The notes under the pieces: model-generated
The model's database searches: none
Seen by the model: the letters and a program-made list of their open reading frames with translations, nothing else
Told to the model about the DNA's origin: nothing
Part shown: piece by piece, positions 25,493 through 34,817 of the stretch
Numbering within the stretch: the first letter of the stretch is position 1
How the letters are laid out: each line of letters begins with the position of its first letter
Made by a program: the position numbers and the translations under genes
NCBI RefSeq assembly: GCF_003544935.1
Contig: NZ_CP032098.1
Location: 1,302,001-1,366,000, forward strand
DNA from: Malaciobacter molluscorum LMG 25693
GTDB taxonomy: Bacteria; Campylobacterota; Campylobacteria; Campylobacterales; Arcobacteraceae
Direction: 5' to 3'
Length of the DNA: 64,000 nucleotides

Positions 25493-26005
25493 TTATTCTT
25501 GTATTGTCCAAATTAGTTTTTCTGTAGAAAATCCTAGTTTCTTTATTTTTACTAAAATATTATCTATTGTATTTTTTGGTAATGTTGATGTTCTTGATAA
25601 TATCCATAAATATTCTCTTGAAGGAGTTCCTACAACTGCATATTTGTAATCTTTATCTAAATCAATAATCCAATAGTCTCCATAAAATGGTCTAAAAAAA
25701 CTAACTTTTAATTTACTATTAGAATCATTTGTTGCATATGCAACTCCTGTTGCACTTGTTTTTTTATTTGTATCTATTTTCTGGCATCTATTTATAACTT
25801 TTAATGTATTGTCATCTTTTAATGAATAAGTTGCAGTTACATTTTTGCAGTTTTTTTCGAAAAAATGTTCATATCTTGCAATTTCATACCATTTACCCAT
25901 ATATTTTTTGATATTTACACTATTTTCTGTAGGTAAAGGTGGATGATTTGATGCACAACCTGAAAAAATTAATATTGTTAGCATTATATAAAAAAAATAT
26001 TTCAT
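25493..26005 (-). CDS. blc: Outer-membrane lipocalin Blc
   Basis: The 170-residue lipoprotein has a signal peptide and lipobox LIFSGC, followed by the lipocalin motif MGKWYEIARYEHFFEKNC (about 36-53), the RCQKIDTNKKTSATGVAYA strand and the C-terminal YLWILSRTSTLP motif. Bacterial lipocalins bind lysophospholipids or other lipids at the outer membrane. It is first in a short leftward run with the phasin-like and ABC1 genes, 20 bases upstream of the former. Confidence 0.9.
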   Translation of the reverse strand: MKYFFYIMLTILIFSGCASNHPPLPTENSVNIKKYMGKWYEIARYEHFFEKNCKNVTATYSLKDDNTLKVINRCQKIDTNKKTSATGVAYATNDSNSKLKVSFFRPFYGDYWIIDLDKDYKYAVVGTPSREYLWILSRTSTLPKNTIDNILVKIKKLGFSTEKLIWTIQE

Positions 26006-26102
26006 TTTATCTCCTTAGTTTTTAAATTATATGATTAAATTATAAATATTAGTATATAATTTTTGTAAATTCATATTAAAAAAAATCTTTTAAAGGATAA
26101 AA

Positions 26103-26744
26103 ATGAAAATAGAATCTAATCATAATAATTCAAAAAATTTGCTAACTATTGAAAATAACAAGGAAGTTAATAAAAGCTTTAAAAATACATTATTTGATGA
26201 GTATGAAAATATAGATTCTGATTTTTCTTATGAAAAAATTGTCAATACAGATTTAAGTAATATATCATCTATATATAAAAATGGTGAGGATATTAAAAGA
26301 GCAAAAAGTCTAAAAATTGCAACAATGTTTTCTGATAATGAAATATTGTCAAAAGCTTTATATGAAAAAGTTTTTGAAAAAAGTCTTTCAAACCAACATG
26401 AGTATCTTTTTAATATAATTCAAGATAAAATAGTATTTTTAAGTAGTGATTCAACTACAATTGAGGACTTATTACAAAAAAGTGTAAAACAAAGAATTAA
26501 ATTAGATAATACAAGTAAAGATTTAGAACAAATATCACCTAAATACATGAATACTATTTTAACTTATATGAACTCTATAAGTTTTATAAATTCAATGAGT
26601 AATTCATATAAATCATTAAGTAGTATTTATGATAAAGATGATAAATATTCAATTCTTTATAATAATCATTATTTAGAATATCAGTTTTTAATTGCAAGAT
26701 TTAAAGAGTATGATAGACAAATTGAAAAGCTTCGTCAACTTTGA
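26103..26744 (+). CDS. Hypothetical soluble helical protein
   Basis: The 213-residue protein is asparagine- and serine-rich and mostly helical, with no signal peptide, membrane helix or motif I recognise. Segments such as RAKSLKIATMFSDNEILSKALYEKVFEKS suggest long helices. It converges on the TIGR03915-like gene with a 10-base overlap. AAAGGATAAAA precedes the ATG, so it is likely expressed. Function unknown. Confidence 0.6.
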   Translation: MKIESNHNNSKNLLTIENNKEVNKSFKNTLFDEYENIDSDFSYEKIVNTDLSNISSIYKNGEDIKRAKSLKIATMFSDNEILSKALYEKVFEKSLSNQHEYLFNIIQDKIVFLSSDSTTIEDLLQKSVKQRIKLDNTSKDLEQISPKYMNTILTYMNSISFINSMSNSYKSLSSIYDKDDKYSILYNNHYLEYQFLIARFKEYDRQIEKLRQL

Positions 26745-27466
26745 AATTCTGTCATATAAGTTCTATAAAGTAAAGGCACAAGATTCTTTTGTACTTTTTC
26801 ATTTTTTCTTGATTCTATACTTATTGTTTGAAAAAAATTATTCCATAATTTTTTAAATTTTTCTTCATTTTCTGATAAAGTGGGTTCTTCAAATGAAGCA
26901 ATATTCTGTATGCCAAAATAGTTATCATTTTTTATAAATGCAATCTTTCTATTTATATCATGAATTATGTATCTTTGGTTGTTTAATCTTTTATAAAAAT
27001 GTTTTCCTAAAAAATAACAAATATTATAGTTATTTTCTAATTTTGCATATAAAGTACCGTCTTCAAGCTCTTCAAATCTTAAAAAACCTGTCATTTTATG
27101 ATTTATACTAAAAAGTTTTTTTTCTAAGTTTTGAATATAAAATATTGAACTATTATTTATATTACTAAGTTGTTTTTGGTCTTTAAATCCAATTCTTATG
27201 TAATTTAATAAGTGTAATTCAAATTCATCATTATCACACATAAAAATATTTAATATAGTTTTAAAATATTTAGAATAAAAGTTTTTCTTTATTGCTTGCA
27301 TTACTTTTTTTGCTTTTATTTCATCTGTTTTAATGTGTAATAAATTTTCTAAAAATAAATTATTTGGTATTTTCGTTGATATATTTTTTGGTTTTAATCT
27401 TTTGTAATAAACTTCATAAACTAAAGTTAAAAAGCCTTCAAATGTTTTATCATAAATTAAAATCAT
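26735..27466 (-). CDS. TIGR03915-type partner of radical SAM DNA repair protein
   Basis: The 243-residue protein begins MILIYDKTFEGFLTLVYEVY, characteristic of the DUF4130/TIGR03915 family that occurs with a TIGR03916 radical SAM enzyme. It carries the related blocks KMTGFLRFEELEDGTLYAKLE and NICYFLGKHFYKRLNNQRYIIHD. In some genomes this domain is fused to a uracil-DNA-glycosylase-like domain. Here no such extension exists. Its start overlaps the radical SAM gene by 4 bases. Confidence 0.85.
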   Translation of the reverse strand: MILIYDKTFEGFLTLVYEVYYKRLKPKNISTKIPNNLFLENLLHIKTDEIKAKKVMQAIKKNFYSKYFKTILNIFMCDNDEFELHLLNYIRIGFKDQKQLSNINNSSIFYIQNLEKKLFSINHKMTGFLRFEELEDGTLYAKLENNYNICYFLGKHFYKRLNNQRYIIHDINRKIAFIKNDNYFGIQNIASFEEPTLSENEEKFKKLWNNFFQTISIESRKNEKVQKNLVPLLYRTYMTEFQS

Positions 27467-28704
27467 AATTCACCTGTTATTGCACTATACTCTATATCAA
27501 ATAACGATGGCTGTATTATCTTTTTTTTAGGAGGTTCAATAATTGCTTGTTTTATTGTATCTGTTGCAAAAGATACTTTACTATTGTATTTACCTTTGCA
27601 AGTTATAAAGTATTGTGCTCTTTTTAATGAAATTTTTAATTTTTTTAAATCATCAAAGTCTAAACTTTTAAATCTTCTAGCTTTTAAAATCTTAAATACA
27701 CCTCTTACTCCAATACCTGGAATTCTAAGAAGTTCATCTTTACTTACTTTATTTATTTCCATTGGGAAATAACTTAAGTTTTGTAAAGCCCATGATGTTT
27801 TGGGATCTATTTCTTCATCCAAATTTAAATTTTGTTCATTTAGTATTTCATCATAAGTAAAATCATAAAATCTCAAAAGCCAATCAGCTTGATAAAGTCT
27901 ATGTTCTCTTAATAAAGGTGGTTTGTCGATAATAGCAGGAAGATTTTTATCATCATTTACAGGAATATAGGCACTATAATATACTCTTTTTAAAAGTGCT
28001 TTATCATATAAAACTGAACTAAGTTTTAAAATATCTCTGTCTGTTTCAGGTGTAGCACCCACAATTAATTGTGTACTCATACCTATTGGTTTTGTATCTT
28101 TTTCTAAACTTATATCTCTTGCGTATTTTAATGGTTGTAAAACTTTTTGTTTAGTTTTATTTGGTGCTAATAGTTTTAATGATTTGTCACTTGGTAGTTC
28201 TATATTTGAACTAACTCTATTTGCTAAAGATACAACTTCCCTAATTATTCTATCATCAGCACCTGGAATTAGTTTCACATGGATATAACCATTAAAACTA
28301 TACTCAAATCTTAATATTTTAAGAGCCCTTAATATTAAAAGCATAGTATGATCTTCATTTTCAATAATTCCAGAGCTTAAAAATAGTCCTTCAATATAGT
28401 TTCTTTTATAAAAATTGATAGTAATATCTGCAAGTTGTCTTGGAGAAAAAGCTGCTCTTTTTATGTCATTGCTTTTTCTATTTACACAATATGCACAATC
28501 ATATATACAAAAGTTTGTAAGTAGCACTTTTAGTAAAGAAACACATCTTCCATCTGCTGTGAATGTATGGCAAATACCACTATTATGAGTTGCCCCTAAT
28601 TCTCCTGTTTTATGATTATTATCACTCCCACTTGAACTACAACTTACATCATATTTTGCACTATCTGCTAAAATTATCATTTTTTCATATATATCTTTTT
28701 TCAT
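27463..28704 (-). CDS. Radical SAM putative DNA modification/repair protein (TIGR03916-like)
   Basis: The 413-residue enzyme has the radical SAM cluster C-I-Y-D-C-A-Y-C (C-x3-C-x2-C, about residues 67-74), the family's conserved front end (YDVSCSSSGSDNNHKTGELG), SNIELPSDKSLKLLAPNK, and a helix-hairpin-helix at about 320-345 (DELLRIPGIGVRGVFKILKARRF). The last part suggests DNA binding. The pair with the 26735 gene is a widely conserved but uncharacterised set. Its damage or modification substrate is not established. Confidence 0.88.
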   Translation of the reverse strand: MKKDIYEKMIILADSAKYDVSCSSSGSDNNHKTGELGATHNSGICHTFTADGRCVSLLKVLLTNFCIYDCAYCVNRKSNDIKRAAFSPRQLADITINFYKRNYIEGLFLSSGIIENEDHTMLLILRALKILRFEYSFNGYIHVKLIPGADDRIIREVVSLANRVSSNIELPSDKSLKLLAPNKTKQKVLQPLKYARDISLEKDTKPIGMSTQLIVGATPETDRDILKLSSVLYDKALLKRVYYSAYIPVNDDKNLPAIIDKPPLLREHRLYQADWLLRFYDFTYDEILNEQNLNLDEEIDPKTSWALQNLSYFPMEINKVSKDELLRIPGIGVRGVFKILKARRFKSLDFDDLKKLKISLKRAQYFITCKGKYNSKVSFATDTIKQAIIEPPKKKIIQPSLFDIEYSAITGEL

Positions 28705-28764
28705 ACTATTATTTTATAAAATAAAAATACAAAATAAGAAAAATATTACATTTTGTAATTTAAA

Positions 28765-29832
28765 TTAAAAGACATTTGGTAATTGCCTAATTATTTCTGC
28801 ACTAGGTTTTGCAAAATAGTATCCTTGTGCATAATCAAGTCCAATATTTTTTAATGTTGCTAATTCATATGGTGTTTCAACTCCTTCTGCTAGTATTTTT
28901 ATATTATTTTCCATAGCAACATTTCTTAAAGCTTTATATACAGAACGTTTCATTTCATCTTGATCTATATTCGTTATAATATTTCTATCTACTTTAATAA
29001 TATCAGGCTTTAAATCAATTATCATATTTAAAGATGAGTAGCCTTCTCCCACATCATCAAGTGCAATTAAGAAACCTTGTTGCCTATAATAGTTTAAAAT
29101 TGTTTTTAAATGTTGAATATCTTTTACTTTTTGTGTTTCAACAACTTCAAAAACAATATTTTTAGGATCAAATTCAAGTTGTTTTGCCCATTTTACAGTT
29201 GATGCAAGACAAAACTTTGGATCATAAATAGTTGTAGGAATAAAGTTTATAAATACTTTTGCATCAACTTTTTTTACTGCAGTAGTTTTTAGGGCATTTT
29301 CTCTACATAATCTATCAAATTTGAAATCCATATCATTTCTTGCTGATTTTTCAAATAAAATATCAGGATAAACTAAATCACCATTTGGCATTACTCCTCG
29401 TACAAGTGCTTCATATCCAAATATTTTTTTATTATGAATATCTATTATTGGCTGAAAATGAGAAGTGAGACTTTTATTTTCTAATATATCAAAGAAAGTT
29501 TTATCTTCTATAAAATTAAGATATTTTTCTAATGGTTTTGCGTATAAAATAGTATTAAGTGAAAGTTTATGCTTTTCATTTTCAATATATACTTTTATTT
29601 CATTTAATTCAAGAGTATTAAAGTACGTTTTTATCGCATCTATATTTTCTTCAAAAAAGATTTTAGGATTTTCTTTTTCTATAGTTATGATGTTATCTTG
29701 TGAAGAATAAATTAATTTTAGTTTTTCAAAAAAAATTTTAAGTTTTTTTGTTAATTCAGGAATTAATGAAATAAAATGAATATTACTTTTTTGATGACAA
29801 ATACTAAATTTTTGTTTACATTTACAATCCAT
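28765..29832 (-). CDS. EAL-domain c-di-GMP phosphodiesterase with Cys-rich N terminus
   Basis: The 355-residue soluble protein carries an EAL domain (about 105-350) with key residues intact: YEALVRG, the Asn in VFINFIPTTI, EVVET, LDDVGEGYSSL in place of the usual D-D-F-G-T, IKVDRNI, LAEGVET and the Gln in YAQGYYFAKP. It should hydrolyse c-di-GMP. The first 100 residues are not a family I know. They begin with MDCKCKQKFSICHQK, three cysteines and a His-containing fourth-Cys cluster that could bind metal. It is a single-gene unit, not near any motility gene other than the scattered chemoreceptors. Confidence 0.85.
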   Translation of the reverse strand: MDCKCKQKFSICHQKSNIHFISLIPELTKKLKIFFEKLKLIYSSQDNIITIEKENPKIFFEENIDAIKTYFNTLELNEIKVYIENEKHKLSLNTILYAKPLEKYLNFIEDKTFFDILENKSLTSHFQPIIDIHNKKIFGYEALVRGVMPNGDLVYPDILFEKSARNDMDFKFDRLCRENALKTTAVKKVDAKVFINFIPTTIYDPKFCLASTVKWAKQLEFDPKNIVFEVVETQKVKDIQHLKTILNYYRQQGFLIALDDVGEGYSSLNMIIDLKPDIIKVDRNIITNIDQDEMKRSVYKALRNVAMENNIKILAEGVETPYELATLKNIGLDYAQGYYFAKPSAEIIRQLPNVF

Positions 29833-29897
29833 ATAAAAATCCTTTTAATATATAAATAATAGTTTATAGGATTTTTATATTAGTTTGTAGGTATTTT

Positions 29898-30746
29898 TTA
29901 TTTTTTTATTTCTAATTTACATCCAAGATTTGCCATTCCACATGAGTACATGCTACTTGATACAATACCATCTATTTCTAATTTTGCATAATCTTTTACA
30001 TTTGATAAGTTTATTCCTCCACAAAGTAATATCTTAATATTTTTATTTATTTTATTTTTATATTCTATTATTTTTTTAGTCGTATCTAAATCTATCTTGT
30101 CTAATTGTAATACATCAATACAATTTTCTATTAATTTTTTACTATCTTCATATGTTTTTGATTCAACAACAATCTTTTTTTCTGGAAGTCTATTTTTTAG
30201 TTTATTTATCTCTTTATAAAAAGTTTCATTATTATCATAAATAATTCTATGGTAATCAAAAAATAAAATAGATTCACTTAGTCCTAACCTATGAGGTAAT
30301 GCACCTCCACAGAGTATAGCTTTAATACACATTCTTTTACTAAAAGGAATAGTTTTTCTTGTAGTTAATAGTTCACATGAACTATTATACTGTTTTATTA
30401 TTTTTAACATACTTTTTGTTTGTGTAGCTATTTTACAACTATATTCTAGTAAAACTTGAGAAAGTTTTAATACTTGCTGAATCTTTTCATAACTTCCTTT
30501 TATTTTTAGAATTACTTCACCTTTTTTAAGTTCTGTTTTTGAAGGTTTAAATTTTTTTATTTTACATCCTAAAATTTTTGCAATACTAGCAGCCTCTTCA
30601 CTACATGCAACTATTATATCTTCTCTTGTGTATATTTCTAAAGTAGCTTTTATGTTTTTTTCTTCTTGAACATGCGTAGTTAAATCTAAATAGGGTAAGT
30701 CCTCATTTATATATCTACATAGTTCTTCTTCTGTTAGATTAAACAT
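29898..30746 (-). CDS. modD: ModD, nicotinate phosphoribosyltransferase-like molybdate-operon protein
   Basis: The 282-residue protein resembles quinolinate phosphoribosyltransferase: DLPYLDLTTHVQ, LLEYSCKIATQTKSML, LLTTRKTIPFSKRMCIKAILCGGALPHRLGLSE and the C-terminal ILLCGGINLSNV. The TTRKTIPFSK with CGGALPHRLGLSE pattern is the ModD form. ModD's chemistry is unproven. It is the last gene of the molybdate operon, 10 bases after the second permease gene. Confidence 0.88.
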   Translation of the reverse strand: MFNLTEEELCRYINEDLPYLDLTTHVQEEKNIKATLEIYTREDIIVACSEEAASIAKILGCKIKKFKPSKTELKKGEVILKIKGSYEKIQQVLKLSQVLLEYSCKIATQTKSMLKIIKQYNSSCELLTTRKTIPFSKRMCIKAILCGGALPHRLGLSESILFFDYHRIIYDNNETFYKEINKLKNRLPEKKIVVESKTYEDSKKLIENCIDVLQLDKIDLDTTKKIIEYKNKINKNIKILLCGGINLSNVKDYAKLEIDGIVSSSMYSCGMANLGCKLEIKK

Positions 30747-30756
30747 CTTTTTCCTT

Positions 30757-31428
30757 TTAAATATGTTTTTGGTTTGTTTGTAAAAAGTTTAATATTATAA
30801 AAAATATTAAAGATATAACTATTAATATTCCACTTAAAATAAGTGCTAAATTATAATCTCCATCAAATACTGCATTATATATTGCAAGTGAAATAGTATC
30901 AGTTTTACCTATAATATTTCCTCCTATCATAAGTGTTATTCCTACTTCTCCAAGTGCTCTTGCACAAGATATTAATAAACATGCAAGTAAACTTTTTTTT
31001 ATAGAAGGAAGAATTATAAATAAAAGAGTGATTAGCTTACTTTTACCACTTAAGTATGAAGCTTCTATTATATTTTTAGGAAATTGTTCAATAGCTGACT
31101 GTAAAGGTTTTACCATTAATGGAAGACCTGCTATAAATCCAGCTATTACTAAACTTGGAAAGCAAAATATAAAAGTTATATCAAATTTATAAAAAAAACT
31201 ACCAATTATCCCATCTCTTCCTAATAATAAAAGTAAAAAAAAACCTATTGCAATAGGAGGAAAAATTAAAGGTAGTGTTACTATTGTATTAATAAGCCAT
31301 TTAAATCTAAATTTTTCTTTAGAAAGTAAAAAAGCTAAAAACACACCTATTGTAAGAAATAGTAATAGATTAATCCCTACAGTTTTAATACTTAAAAATA
31401 AAGGATTAAAAATCATAGAATAATCCAT
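30757..31428 (-). CDS. Second molybdate/tungstate-type ABC permease (ModB-like)
   Basis: The 223-residue membrane protein has about five to six hydrophobic helices and the BPD_transp_1 cytoplasmic loop EASYLSGKSKLITLLFIILPSIKKSLLACLL, close to ModB. It is shorter and more divergent than the permease at 32981. It follows the second binding-protein gene by 3 bases, so the two may form a second transporter with the single ModC. Confidence 0.82.
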   Translation of the reverse strand: MDYSMIFNPLFLSIKTVGINLLLFLTIGVFLAFLLSKEKFRFKWLINTIVTLPLIFPPIAIGFFLLLLLGRDGIIGSFFYKFDITFIFCFPSLVIAGFIAGLPLMVKPLQSAIEQFPKNIIEASYLSGKSKLITLLFIILPSIKKSLLACLLISCARALGEVGITLMIGGNIIGKTDTISLAIYNAVFDGDYNLALILSGILIVISLIFFIILNFLQTNQKHI

Positions 31429-31431
31429 TTT

Positions 31432-32124
31432 TTATAGTCCAAATTTAGTAAAAATATCTTTTGCTTTTTTTGTTTGTATAAATTTTAAAAAATCTTTACA
31501 CTCTTTTTTACAATTGCCTGTAGAAGCTGCAACTATATCAATTTTTGAATAAAGTTTATTATCAATCTTAATATATCCACCAAGTTTATTTTTATTTGCT
31601 AAGGCAGAAGTTAAATTTATAATTCCAACATCAATTTCATTTGTAATTAAATAAGTTGTAACTTGAGGAACAGTTGCAGTAATAAAAAGTTTTTCTTTTA
31701 TATCTAAAAAAATCTTAGAATTTTTAAGTATTTGCATAGCAGCAATTCCATAAATAGCTTTTTTAGGATGAGGGATTGATACTCTTTTAATTTTATCTAA
31801 TAATATTTCATTTAAATTATTTATTTTTATTTTTTTAGAGTATGCAAGTACAGCTTTGCCTTCTCCTATTGTAGTATATTTTATAAAATCAATATTGCTT
31901 TTATTTTGTAAAAAGTTTTTATCTCCTATTATTAAAGCTAAATTTGTATGTTTTGCTTGCGCACTTACTTGTCTCATATTTCCATAAAAAGCATCAATAT
32001 TTTTATTGTAAAGTTTTAAAATTTCTTGAATGGGTTTTTTATAGCCTGCTCCTGCTGCAATTTTAAAATCACTAGCATTTATTATTACTATAGGCAAGAA
32101 CAGAATTAATAATAACTTTTTCAT
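31432..32124 (-). CDS. Second ModA-like binding protein
   Basis: The 230-residue protein has a signal peptide (MKKLLLILFLPIVIINA) and a short ModA-type body: FKIAAGAGYKKPIQEILKLY, PHPKKAIYGIAAMQIL, and TATVPQVTTYLITNEIDVGIIN. Residues corresponding to the oxyanion pocket differ from the first ModA (34059), which suggests a different anion or affinity. It sits between ModC (8-base gap) and the second permease. Confidence 0.8.
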   Translation of the reverse strand: MKKLLLILFLPIVIINASDFKIAAGAGYKKPIQEILKLYNKNIDAFYGNMRQVSAQAKHTNLALIIGDKNFLQNKSNIDFIKYTTIGEGKAVLAYSKKIKINNLNEILLDKIKRVSIPHPKKAIYGIAAMQILKNSKIFLDIKEKLFITATVPQVTTYLITNEIDVGIINLTSALANKNKLGGYIKIDNKLYSKIDIVAASTGNCKKECKDFLKFIQTKKAKDIFTKFGL

Positions 32125-32132
32125 AATAATTC

Positions 32133-32984
32133 CTAATATGATATATTTGGAGAGAAGGCTTTTGTACTTACTCTAACTTTTGAACCAATTTTAAGATTTA
32201 AAGTTTCATCTTCACTTAATACTACTTCTACTAATTGTTGACCAATAGATATAATAGCTATATATATTACATCAACTTTTACTATGTCTAGAAGTTCACC
32301 TTCAAATGAGAATTTAGCACTTCCTGATGTTTTTAATAAAACATCTTTTGCTTTTCCCTCTTTTTTTACAACACCATTTTGCATTACAATTACTTTATTA
32401 CTAAGTCTATAAATTTCACTTGGATCATGACTTACCATAATTGTAGTTGTTTTAAATTTTTTATGAAGTGTTAATATTTCATCTTGAAGTTTTGTTCTAA
32501 TTGTAGGATCTAAAGCGGATAATGGTTCATCCATTAACAATAATTTTGGTTTATTCATCAATGCTCGACATAAACTTACTCTTTGTTTTTGACCACCACT
32601 TAAAGTTGTAACATTTCTATCTTTTAATTTTGAAAGTTCTGTTATTTCTAATAGTTCTAAAGCAAGTTTTTTATCTTTATTTACAAAGAGTAAATTTTCA
32701 ATAACACTCATATTTGAGAAAAGTGCATAATCTTGAAAAACAAAACCAATTTGTCTTTTTTGTACAGGAAGAAAATGTTTATCATCTTGCCATACTTTTC
32801 CAGCTACATTTATATAACTATTTGATTCTTCAAGACCAGCAAGTATTCGAAGTAGGGTAGTTTTACCACTTCCACTAAGACCTGTTAATGCTACAAAATC
32901 ACCTTCATTGATTTGTAAATTTACATCAAGATTCATTTTTCCAATCGAACCTATTAGTTCTTTTTCAACATCTATTTTTATCAT
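32133..32984 (-). CDS. modC: ModC, molybdate ABC transporter ATP-binding protein
   Basis: The 283-residue protein has the Walker A GLSGSGKTTLL (about 35-45), Q-loop GFVFQDYALF, signature LSGGQKQRVSL, Walker B LLLMDEPLSALD and H-loop MVSHD. A single TOBE-like region follows (about 220-280). It overlaps the ModB gene by 4 bases. It is the only ATPase for two permeases and two binding proteins. Confidence 0.92.
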   Translation of the reverse strand: MIKIDVEKELIGSIGKMNLDVNLQINEGDFVALTGLSGSGKTTLLRILAGLEESNSYINVAGKVWQDDKHFLPVQKRQIGFVFQDYALFSNMSVIENLLFVNKDKKLALELLEITELSKLKDRNVTTLSGGQKQRVSLCRALMNKPKLLLMDEPLSALDPTIRTKLQDEILTLHKKFKTTTIMVSHDPSEIYRLSNKVIVMQNGVVKKEGKAKDVLLKTSGSAKFSFEGELLDIVKVDVIYIAIISIGQQLVEVVLSEDETLNLKIGSKVRVSTKAFSPNISY

Positions 32985-33670
32985 AGAAAACTCTTTTTTT
33001 GTTTTTGGTTAAAAATATATACACTAAGAAGTACAAGGAAACTAATAATAAGCATTAATGCACTATAAATATGAGCACTTTTATAATCCATAATTTCTAC
33101 AAATTCATATATTGCAACTGATGCAACTTTTGTTTGGCCAGGAATACTTCCTCCTACCATTAATACAACACCAAATTCTCCTACAGTATGTGCAAAAGTT
33201 ACTATTAATGCAGTTAATAATGATGGTTTAATATTTGGAATTGCAATTTTTAAAACGGTTTGTATTTTACTTTTTCCACTAATTAAACTAGCTTCAATCA
33301 TATTTTTATTTAAACTTTCAAATCCACTTTGTAAAGGCTGAACCATAAAAGGTAAGCTATAAATACAACTTGCAATAACTAACCCATAAAAATTAAAAAC
33401 TAATTGAATATTAAAATAGTCTTCAAAAAACTGTCCTAAAAATGAATTTTGAGATAAACTATATAATATATAAAATCCTAAAACAGAAGGCGGTAAAACT
33501 AGTGGAAGTGCAGTAATTGCTTCTAATATTGGTTTTACTCTTGATTTAGTTTGTGATAAATACCAACTTAAGGGCATTGAGATAATAAAAAGTATAATTG
33601 TAGTAATCAAAGCTAATTTAAATGATAATAAAAAAGGTCTAAATTCTATATTTGATAATATTTCAATCAT
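32981..33670 (-). CDS. modB: ModB, molybdate ABC permease
   Basis: The 229-residue permease has about five to six hydrophobic helices, the ModB-type ITALPLVLPPSVLGFYILYSL and the EAA-like loop EASLISGKSKIQTVLKIAIPNI. It overlaps ModC and the Mop-like gene by 4 bases each, marking one translationally coupled block. Confidence 0.9.
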   Translation of the reverse strand: MIEILSNIEFRPFLLSFKLALITTIILFIISMPLSWYLSQTKSRVKPILEAITALPLVLPPSVLGFYILYSLSQNSFLGQFFEDYFNIQLVFNFYGLVIASCIYSLPFMVQPLQSGFESLNKNMIEASLISGKSKIQTVLKIAIPNIKPSLLTALIVTFAHTVGEFGVVLMVGGSIPGQTKVASVAIYEFVEIMDYKSAHIYSALMLIISFLVLLSVYIFNQKQKKSFL

Positions 33671-34062
33671 ACAATTACCTCTTTAATTGAAAGTTCACTT
33701 GATTTAAAAACAGCATTTACATTATCATTTAATGCAAGATTCATTCTTTTGGCTGATTTTGATGTGATAATACTAGTAAACGTACTATTTTTATGTTTTA
33801 GTTTTATACTTGTAAGAAGTTTTCCTATCTCCAATTGTATAATTTTACATGCAATAGAGTTTGCAAGACTTATTTGGCCTTGAAACTCTTTTGCTATTGC
33901 AATATTAGAAGCTTTTATTGTCAATATAACATCTGTATTAACTTTAATATTATATAAATCTAAACTCATCATAGATAATGTAACATCGTAAAATTTAAAT
34001 TCTACAATATTTAAATTATCTATAGTATCAATTTTAGATACAGTAGCTTCTAAATTATTCAT
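33667..34062 (-). CDS. Mop/TOBE-domain molybdate-binding protein
   Basis: The 131-residue protein is made of two Mop/TOBE-like repeats; the second is clear in LANSIACKIIQLEIGKLLTSIKLKHKNSTFTSIITSKSA. No signal peptide, so it is a cytoplasmic molybdate store or buffer. It lies between ModA and ModB and overlaps both neighbours by 4 bases, unlike the common stand-alone Mop gene. Confidence 0.82.
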   Translation of the reverse strand: MNNLEATVSKIDTIDNLNIVEFKFYDVTLSMMSLDLYNIKVNTDVILTIKASNIAIAKEFQGQISLANSIACKIIQLEIGKLLTSIKLKHKNSTFTSIITSKSAKRMNLALNDNVNAVFKSSELSIKEVIV

Positions 34063-34808
34063 GGTACTAAATATCCAAAATCTTTAAATACCTTTTCAGC
34101 TTTTTTACTTAATATAAAGCTATAAAAAGCACTTGCTTCTTTATTATTCTCGGCTCTTTTTAGTAAAACAATCCCTTGATTTATTGGAGTATAAAGTTTA
34201 CTATCAACTGTGTACCAATTTACTCCTTCTTTGTATTCTTTCATTTTTTCTGAATATAAAGATGATTTTGCTATAAATCCTACATCAGCAGCTGTTAATG
34301 CATATGTAACAGCTTGTGATATAGATTCTGCATAGATAAGTTTATTCTCTACATCTTTATAAACTTTTGCATTTTTCATTGCTTGTACACTTGCTGTTCC
34401 ATATGGTGCAGTTTTTGGATTTGCTATTGCAATTTTTTTAAAACTTGGATTTGTAATAAGTTTTATACCTTTTTTAAAATCTTGTTTTTTAGCGCTTAAA
34501 TATGCTAATGAACCTTGTGCATAAACAAGAGGTCTTGTTACTGCAAAGTCTTCTTTGTATAAAGCTTCAGGAAACTTCATATTAGCAGCCATAAAAATAT
34601 CATATGGCGCACCATTTCTAATTTGTGCTGTAATTTTTCCACTACTTGTTAGTGTTACATTTACTTTTGTATCTGGATAGATTTTATTAAACTCTTTTTT
34701 TAAATCATTAATTGCATATGATACATTTGCAGCTGCTGCTATATTTATAGTACCAGCTAAAAGACTACTTACACAAAGAATGCTTCCTATAATAATTTTT
34801 CTTAACAT
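34059..34808 (-). CDS. modA: ModA, molybdate-binding protein
   Basis: The 249-residue protein has a signal peptide (MLRKIIIGSILCVSSLLA) and the ModA body: NIAAAANVSYAINDLKKEF, LTSSGKITAQIRNGAPYDIFMAAN, IANPKTAPYGTASVQAM, and AESISQAVTYALTAADVGFIA. It follows modE by 9 bases. Confidence 0.93.
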   Translation of the reverse strand: MLRKIIIGSILCVSSLLAGTINIAAAANVSYAINDLKKEFNKIYPDTKVNVTLTSSGKITAQIRNGAPYDIFMAANMKFPEALYKEDFAVTRPLVYAQGSLAYLSAKKQDFKKGIKLITNPSFKKIAIANPKTAPYGTASVQAMKNAKVYKDVENKLIYAESISQAVTYALTAADVGFIAKSSLYSEKMKEYKEGVNWYTVDSKLYTPINQGIVLLKRAENNKEASAFYSFILSKKAEKVFKDFGYLVP

Positions 34809-34817
34809 TTAAACTCC

